Assembly (NCBI GenBank): GCA_016793095.1
Contig: JAEUJQ010000023.1
Location: 21,875-85,874 of the forward strand
Length of the DNA stretch: 64,000 bases
DNA from: Myxococcaceae bacterium
GTDB taxonomy: Bacteria > Myxococcota > Myxococcia > Myxococcales > Myxococcaceae
Direction: 5' to 3'
The position numbers and the translations under genes were made by a program. Shown piece after piece: positions 59,210 to 64,000 of the stretch (positions are counted from its first letter, which is position 1; the number at the start of each line of letters is the position of its first letter). The notes beneath the pieces were generated by a model. It had not been told where the DNA came from, searched no databases, and saw nothing but the letters and a program-made list of their open reading frames with translations.

Positions 59210-61639
59210 TCAGGGTGTTCCTGGTCTCTCCGGGGGTTTGTCCTTCGCGAAGCTGCGCGCCTGCTCGGACAACGCCGCGAGGCGGGCCGCGACCTTCCCG
59301 TTGACGCTGCCGGCAGGAAACGCCCCGTCCGCGCCCACCCCGCCGGCCGGCTGTCCCGTCAGCAGCTCGAGCCCCTCGTCGATGTGCTCGATGGCCCAGA
59401 GCCTGAAGCGGCCGTCCTTCACCGCCTGCACCACGTCCCGCTTCAGCATCAGGTGCTTCACGTTCGACGCTGGCACGATGACGCCCTGCTCGCCCGTGAG
59501 GCCCGCCTGCCGGCACACGTCGAAGAAGCCCTCGACCTTCTCGTTCACGCCACCGATGGGCTGAACCCGCCCGTACTGGTCCACGGAGCCGGTCACCGCG
59601 ATGGCCTGCGACAGCGGCGCGTCGGCGAGCGACGACAGCAGCGCGAACAACTCGGCCGCTGACGCGCTGTCGCCCTCGACGGGTCCATAGCTCTGCTCGA
59701 ACACCACGCTCGCCGAGAGCGAGAACGGCGCGTCACGCGTGTAGCGGGCCCCCAGCAGCCCCGAGATGATGAGCACGCCCTTCGAGTGCAGCGGCCCGCC
59801 CAGCGTCGCCTCGCGCTCGATGTCCACCACCTCGCCCTTGCCCAGGCGCGTGCGCGCGGTGATGCGCACGGGGAAGCCGAAGTCGAGCGAGCCGGAGCGC
59901 ACGACCGCGAGCCCGTTCACCTGCCCGACGACCGCCCCCTTCGTCGAGACGAGCACCAGCCCCCGGTGAATGCTCTCGTGCACCTGCTCACGCACGCGGC
60001 CGGCGCGGCGCTCCTGCTCGGCGAGGGCGCGCTCGACGTCTTCCGCCAGCACCAGGTCGTGCCCTGCCACCGTCGCCCAGGCGTCGGCCTCGCGCAGCAC
60101 GTCGGCCAGCGCGCGCGTGTGCCCCGTCACCTTCTCGGCGTCGCCAGCGAAGCGCGCCGCGAACTCGATGACCCGCGCCACCGCTGAGGCGTCGAGCGCC
60201 TTCAGCTTGTCGGTGCGCGCCATCTGCCCCAGCAGGCGCGCGAGCTCGACGTCGGCCTCGCTCGTGCGCGGCTGCTCGTCGGCGAAGTCGGCCGCCACCT
60301 TGAAGAGCTCGGGGAAGTCGGGGTCGAGCGCCGACAACACGGCGTAGATGCGCCGGTCGCCCATCAACACCACCTTCACGTCGAGGGGAATCGGCTCGGG
60401 CTCGATGGACGCGGCCGCTGACAGCCCCATCAGCTCGCCGACCGACTCGATGTGCACGAGCCCCAGCCTCAGCGCGCGCTTGAGCTCGTCCCAGACGTAG
60501 GGGTGCTGCAGCACGTCGAGCGCGTCGAGCAGCAGGTAGCCGCCGTTCGCCTCGTGCAGCGCGCCCTTCTTGATGAGCGTGAGGTCGGTCGTGAGGGCGC
60601 CGAACAGCTGCCGGTGATCGACCCGGCCCACGAGGTGCCGCAGCCCACCACGCTCCTCGTGGACGACGGGAGCGCCCTTGCCCGGCTCGCGGCTCACCAA
60701 CACGTTCACCTGGTAGCGCGGCAGCCGGCGTGGCTCGTCGCGCAGCCGACGCGGCAGCGTGGGCGTCTTCTCGTCTCCGTCCTCGTCGTCCCCGTCGAGG
60801 AAGGCGCCGGCGTTGTCCACCACGTCCTGCTCGACGGCCTTCAGGTAGGCGAGCACGTCGGGCAGGCCCTCCCAGGCTTCGCGCAGCGCCGCCGCGAGCC
60901 GGCTCACCGTCGAGGACGCGAGCGCCCTGTTCAGCTCGCGCAGCTTGTCGTGGTGCTCGTGCTCGAAGGCCGGCAGCTTGCCCGCGAAGACCTCGAGCTC
61001 GCCGTGCGCCTTCTCGATGAGGTCCTGGTACGCCTTGCGCTCCGGCTCGGGCAGCCCAGCGAAGGTGTCGGGCGGAATCACCGCGCCGTCCTTCGTCGGC
61101 GCGATGACGAAGCCGTTCGGCGAGGTGACGAGGGCGAGCCCCAGCTTCTGAATCTGCTCGCGCGCCTTCGCGAGCTCGACCTCGCAGCGGTCCTCGTGGG
61201 CCTTCTCGAGCTCCTTCGCGCGACGGCGGTAGTCGTCGCTCTGGAAGGCGGCGGGCAGGCGGGTGCTGACCGCGTCGATGAAGGCCTCGACGTCTCTCGC
61301 GAGCGCGCGCCCGCGGCCGCAGGGCAGGCGCAGGCACTTCGGCCGGTTCTCGTCGGCGAAGTGGTGCACGTAGCACCAGTCGTCACCGGGCGGCTCCGAC
61401 GCCGCGCGCTGCTCGAGCACCGCGCGAATGGAGTGCCGCTTGCCGAGCCCCGAGGGGCCGAGCGCGAAGACGTTGTAGCCCTGCTGTCTGATGGTGGCGC
61501 CGAAGCGCAGCGCGTCCATCGCGCGCTTCTGGCCAGGCGGCTCCCGCGGCGGCGGGAGCTCGGCCGTGGTGGTGAAGGGCAGCTTCGAGGGGTCCGTCGG
61601 GCGGAACAGCGAGGCAGGCGGGAGCGGATCGACTGGCAT
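59210..61639 (-). CDS. Lon-like ATP-dependent serine protease (AAA_32 type)
   Basis: 809 residues, GGAG before the ATG. N-terminal AAA domain with Walker A GPSGLGKR (61-68) and a long coiled, charged insertion (~120-300, ELEKAHEDRCEVELAKAREQ). A Lon S16 domain closes the protein: catalytic Ser in EGDSAS (S658) and Lys in GGVNEK (K701). They are 43 residues apart, as in Lon. C-terminal ~30 residues extend it. Similar to LonB/LonC-type proteases without the classical Lon N domain. Cytoplasmic quality control or regulatory proteolysis. Divergent from sahR. Confidence 0.92.
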   Translation of the reverse strand: MPVDPLPPASLFRPTDPSKLPFTTTAELPPPREPPGQKRAMDALRFGATIRQQGYNVFALGPSGLGKRHSIRAVLEQRAASEPPGDDWCYVHHFADENRPKCLRLPCGRGRALARDVEAFIDAVSTRLPAAFQSDDYRRRAKELEKAHEDRCEVELAKAREQIQKLGLALVTSPNGFVIAPTKDGAVIPPDTFAGLPEPERKAYQDLIEKAHGELEVFAGKLPAFEHEHHDKLRELNRALASSTVSRLAAALREAWEGLPDVLAYLKAVEQDVVDNAGAFLDGDDEDGDEKTPTLPRRLRDEPRRLPRYQVNVLVSREPGKGAPVVHEERGGLRHLVGRVDHRQLFGALTTDLTLIKKGALHEANGGYLLLDALDVLQHPYVWDELKRALRLGLVHIESVGELMGLSAAASIEPEPIPLDVKVVLMGDRRIYAVLSALDPDFPELFKVAADFADEQPRTSEADVELARLLGQMARTDKLKALDASAVARVIEFAARFAGDAEKVTGHTRALADVLREADAWATVAGHDLVLAEDVERALAEQERRAGRVREQVHESIHRGLVLVSTKGAVVGQVNGLAVVRSGSLDFGFPVRITARTRLGKGEVVDIEREATLGGPLHSKGVLIISGLLGARYTRDAPFSLSASVVFEQSYGPVEGDSASAAELFALLSSLADAPLSQAIAVTGSVDQYGRVQPIGGVNEKVEGFFDVCRQAGLTGEQGVIVPASNVKHLMLKRDVVQAVKDGRFRLWAIEHIDEGLELLTGQPAGGVGADGAFPAGSVNGKVAARLAALSEQARSFAKDKPPERPGTP

Positions 61640-61714
61640 GCGCGCTCCTTTCGCCGCGAGGCCTACCACGGCGGGTCGGCGCGGGCGCGGCTGATCAATG
61701 GCTTGCGCGCGAGG

Positions 61715-61746
61715 CCATATCGACGTACATCGATATACCGATATGG
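61715..61746. promoter_or_regulatory. Inverted repeat, probable SahR operator
   Basis: CCATATCG-N16-CGATATGG, a perfect eight-base inverted repeat, with further CGATAT half-site-like words inside (CATCGATATACC). It lies 103 bases between divergent genes and overlaps the sahR start codon, so binding would repress sahR-metH and perhaps affect the Lon-like gene. This is consistent with autoregulation by an ArsR-family repressor. Confidence 0.75.
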
Positions 61747-62684
61747 AGCTCTCCGAGACCTTCCACGCCCTGGGCGAGCCGACGCGGCTGCGCATCTTGC
61801 GGCTGGTGGCGGCGGCGCGGCTCAACGTGAGCGAGGTGGTGTCGCTCATCGGGGTGGCCCAGTCGTCGGTCTCGCACCACCTCGCGAAGCTGAAGGGCCT
61901 CGAGCTCATCCGCGAGGAGCGGCTCGGCGGCTTCACCTACTACTCGCTCGCGGTCGACGCGTCGGACCCGCGGTGGCCCCTCATTCGCCTCGCGAAAGAC
62001 GCGGAGGACACCCACGGCGACCTGGCGCGGCTCACCGAGCTGTTGCGCCGCCGAGAGGACCGCACGTCGCTCAACGAGAAGCTGCTCGAGCCTGGCCAGT
62101 CGTGGCTGCTGTGGGCGTCGGCGCTCTCATCGCTGCTGCCGAAGCTCGACGTCGCCGACTTCGGCTGTGGCACGGGGCTGCTCACCGTCGAGCTCTCGCG
62201 CTGGGCCCGCCACGTCACCGCCATCGACCGCTCGCCGCAAGCGCTGGAGCAGGCGAAGGCCCGCCTCGCGCGCGAGAAGCACCAGAACGTCTCCTTCGTC
62301 GAGGCCGACCTGCACGCCCTGCCCGCCGGGCTGCCGAAGCACGACCTCGTCGTCATCTCGCAGAGCCTCCACCACGTGAACGAGCCGGCGGCGGTGCTGG
62401 CCCAGGCCGCGCGGCTGCTGGGCCCCGGCGGACGCGTCGTGGTGATGGAGCTGATGCCCCACGGCGAGGCCTGGGTGAAGGCGCGGCTGGGCCACCAGCA
62501 CCTCGGCTTCGCGCCGGAGCTGCTCGAGGACGCGCTGCACGCCGCTGGCTTCACCGAGGTCACCCTCACCGCCACCCCTCGCGACGGCAGCTCGCCGTTC
62601 CGCGCGTTCCTGCTGACCGCCACCCGACCGCCCAGAGCCCGCCGCGCGAGCCGCCCGCCCGCCGAGCGCCGCGCCTACAGATGA
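61743..62684 (+). CDS. sahR: ArsR-type regulator fused to SAM-methyltransferase-like domain
   Basis: 313 residues. N-terminal winged helix-turn-helix (FHALGEPTRLRILRLVAAARLNVSEVVSLIGVAQSSVSHHLAKLKGLELI, ~6-55). A methyltransferase-fold domain follows: LDVADFGCGTGLLTVELSR (~138-156, glycine loop), SQSLHHVNEPAAVLAQAARLLGPGGRVVVMELMPHGEAW. In SahR the domain binds S-adenosylhomocysteine and releases DNA, derepressing methionine-cycle genes. The next gene is metH (start overlap ATGA/TGAGG), which supports the assignment. The start is at the HTH N-terminus; an upstream in-frame ATG at 61698 would put the operator inside the coding sequence. Confidence 0.88.
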   Translation: MELSETFHALGEPTRLRILRLVAAARLNVSEVVSLIGVAQSSVSHHLAKLKGLELIREERLGGFTYYSLAVDASDPRWPLIRLAKDAEDTHGDLARLTELLRRREDRTSLNEKLLEPGQSWLLWASALSSLLPKLDVADFGCGTGLLTVELSRWARHVTAIDRSPQALEQAKARLAREKHQNVSFVEADLHALPAGLPKHDLVVISQSLHHVNEPAAVLAQAARLLGPGGRVVVMELMPHGEAWVKARLGHQHLGFAPELLEDALHAAGFTEVTLTATPRDGSSPFRAFLLTATRPPRARRASRPPAERRAYR

Positions 62685-62692
62685 GGACACCG

Positions 62693-63754
62693 ATGACGAC
62701 TCCGCCCCGCAGCAAAGCCCTCGAGCAGCTCTTCTCGCAGCGCATCGTCATCCTCGACGGGGCGATGGGCTCGATGGTGCAGACGTTCAAGCCGACCGAG
62801 GCCGACTACCGCGGCGAGCGCTTCAAGGCGCACCCGCACGACGTGAAGAACAACTCGGACCTGCTGTGCCTCACGCGGCCCGACATCATCGAGTCGATTC
62901 ACCTGCAGTACCTCGAGGCCGGCGCCGACGTCATCGAGACGAACACCTTCAGCGCCACGGCCATCGCGCAGGCGGACTTCAAGCTCGAGCCGTACGTGAA
63001 GGAGCTGAACCTCGCGGCGGTCGCCTGCGCGAAGCGGGCGGTGGCGAAGGCCGAGGCGAAGTCCCCGGGCCGCCAGTGCTTCATCGCGGGCGCCGTCGGC
63101 CCCTTGAACCGCACGCTGTCGCTGTCGCCCGACGTCAACCGCCCCGACTTCCGCGCGGTCACCTGGGCGCAGGTCGTCGAGAGCTACACCGAGCAGGTTC
63201 GGGCGTTGCTCGAGGGCGGCGTGGACGCGCTGCTCGTCGAGACCATCTTCGACACGCTCAACGCGAAGGCGGCCCTCTTCGCCATCGAGGCCGTCTTCGA
63301 CGAGGTGGGCTTCCGGGTGCCGGTCATGGTGTCGGTCACCATCACCGACCGCTCGGGTCGCACGCTGTCGGGGCAGACCATCACCGCCTTCTACAACTCG
63401 GTGCGCCACGCGAAGCCGTTCTCGGTGGGCATCAACTGCGCGCTCGGCGGCAAGGACATGCGGCCCTACGTCGAGGAGCTCGCGCAGGTCGCCGAGTGCC
63501 ACGTGAGCTGCTACCCGAACGCGGGCCTGCCCAACGCCTTCGGCGGCTACGACGAGACGCCGGCCGACATGGCCAACGTGCTCGGAGACTTCGCGAAGCA
63601 GGGCTGGCTCAACCTCGTCGGTGGCTGCTGCGGCTCCACCCCGGCGCACATCGCGGCCATCGCGCAGGCGGTGAAGCCCCAGAAGCCCCACGTCGTCGGC
63701 GCGCCCCACACGGTGCAGCGTCTCTCGGGCCTCGAGCCCCTCACCATTCGCTGA
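62693..63754 (+). CDS. metH: Methionine synthase, homocysteine-binding module
   Basis: 353 residues; the ATG at 62693 has TGAGGA upstream (an in-frame ATG at 62681 overlaps the sahR stop). Homocysteine methyltransferase barrel: RIVILDGAMGSMVQ, YLEAGADVIETNTFSAT, and zinc ligands C249 (INCALGG) and C312-C313 (GGCCGSTP), matching the 63/64-residue spacing of E. coli MetH. It ends RLSGLEPLTIR, the MetH linker, then a stop. It lacks pterin and cobalamin domains; these begin in the next frame-sharing gene. Binds homocysteine and transfers the methyl group. Confidence 0.93.
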   Translation: MTTPPRSKALEQLFSQRIVILDGAMGSMVQTFKPTEADYRGERFKAHPHDVKNNSDLLCLTRPDIIESIHLQYLEAGADVIETNTFSATAIAQADFKLEPYVKELNLAAVACAKRAVAKAEAKSPGRQCFIAGAVGPLNRTLSLSPDVNRPDFRAVTWAQVVESYTEQVRALLEGGVDALLVETIFDTLNAKAALFAIEAVFDEVGFRVPVMVSVTITDRSGRTLSGQTITAFYNSVRHAKPFSVGINCALGGKDMRPYVEELAQVAECHVSCYPNAGLPNAFGGYDETPADMANVLGDFAKQGWLNLVGGCCGSTPAHIAAIAQAVKPQKPHVVGAPHTVQRLSGLEPLTIR

Positions 63755-63769
63755 ATCGAACCCACTCCA

Positions 63770-64000
63770 ATGACCACCTCAGCCAGCCAGTTCATCGTCA
63801 TCGGTGAGCGCACCAACATCACCGGGTCTCCGAAGTTTGCGAAGGCGCTCAAAGAGGGTGACTGGAACACGTGCATCGCCATCGCGCGGCAGCAGGTCGA
63901 GAGCGGCGCCAACGTCATCGACGTGAACGTCGACGAAGGCCTCATCGACTCCGAAGCGACGATGACGAAGTTCCTCAACCTCATGGCGTCGGAGCCCGAG
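63770..64000 (+). CDS. metH: Methionine synthase, pterin-binding module (N-terminal part, runs off window)
   Basis: 77 codons visible, open to the window end. MTTSASQFIVIGERTNITGSPKF and QQVESGANVIDVNVDEGLIDSE match the folate-binding domain of MetH, which supplies the methyl group from methyltetrahydrofolate. It is in the same reading frame as the upstream module, separated by a single TGA and 15 bases; no ribosome site is visible before this ATG. So this is either a naturally split enzyme or one gene with an in-frame stop. Confidence 0.88.
   Translation, partial: MTTSASQFIVIGERTNITGSPKFAKALKEGDWNTCIAIARQQVESGANVIDVNVDEGLIDSEATMTKFLNLMASEPE

Noticed and set aside
60452..62692. Extending metH upstream to 60452
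   Set aside because: This long open frame is antisense to the Lon-like gene and overlaps sahR; the homocysteine domain begins at 62693 with a ribosome site.
63740..63772. metH split as a frameshift
   Set aside because: Both modules are in the same frame; only an in-frame TGA separates them, so it is a stop, not a frameshift.
1..64000. tRNA, rRNA, insertion sequence or phage attachment sites
   Set aside because: No clover-leaf, rRNA stretch, transposase or flanking terminal repeats were recognised by eye; a covariance-model search would be decisive.

Overview
The window is high-GC DNA, densely coded on both strands, with strong G/C preference at third codon positions. Three traits point to a myxobacterium (Myxococcota): a giant secreted protein ending in a MYXO-CTERM-like tail, several lipoproteins with Gly/Ala/Ser-rich linkers, and DUF2330 and DUF4476 proteins. 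This is an inference from gene content; no rRNA or tRNA gene was seen.

Layout. 1-18.4 kb is mixed housekeeping and accessory genes: a DUF2330 fragment, an EF-hand 5'-nucleotidase, hydrolases, a divergent LysR/aldo-keto reductase pair, ThpR, a PAS-PAS-GGDEF cyclase, a haem/terpenoid-cyclase-like secreted protein, a HEAT protein, a P-type cation ATPase and a lipoprotein pair. 18.5-28.3 kb is a sugar and surface-polysaccharide locus. A glycosyltransferase and rfbF (CDP-glucose formation) face a leftward operon encoding a polytopic membrane protein, rfbG, rfbH, an epimerase/reductase, an FkbM methyltransferase and a two-subunit transketolase. Five successive junctions in that operon are 4-bp start/stop overlaps. 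I infer a CDP-3,6-dideoxy-4-ketohexose route with possible two-carbon branching. 28.4-31.3 kb holds a lipoprotein beta-lactamase-fold hydrolase and an ECF sigma operon with a putative anti-sigma partner.

31.4-45.6 kb is a rightward run of exported proteins: a Cys-rich lipoprotein, a DUF4476 protein, an EGF-like lipoprotein carrying five exact 330-bp repeats, an OmpA/thrombospondin-3 protein, and a 2330-residue protein with 18 Ig-like repeats. The last two are translationally coupled. 45.7-59.2 kb is mixed: a beta-propeller protein, pyrC, a hydrolase, two secreted proteins, a haem-motif outer-membrane-like protein, a YebC-family regulator, a VWA lipoprotein, an NlpC/P60 protein and a metallopeptidase-like protein.

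59.2-64 kb has a Lon-like ATP-dependent protease divergent from a methionine-cycle operon: sahR (ArsR domain plus SAM-methyltransferase-like domain), metH homocysteine module, then metH pterin module running off the window. The two metH modules are split in frame by one TGA. A perfect inverted repeat overlaps the sahR start and is probably its own operator.

The strongest leads for something undescribed are the split-transketolase dideoxysugar operon, the sahR/split-metH unit, and the repeat-built surface proteins.
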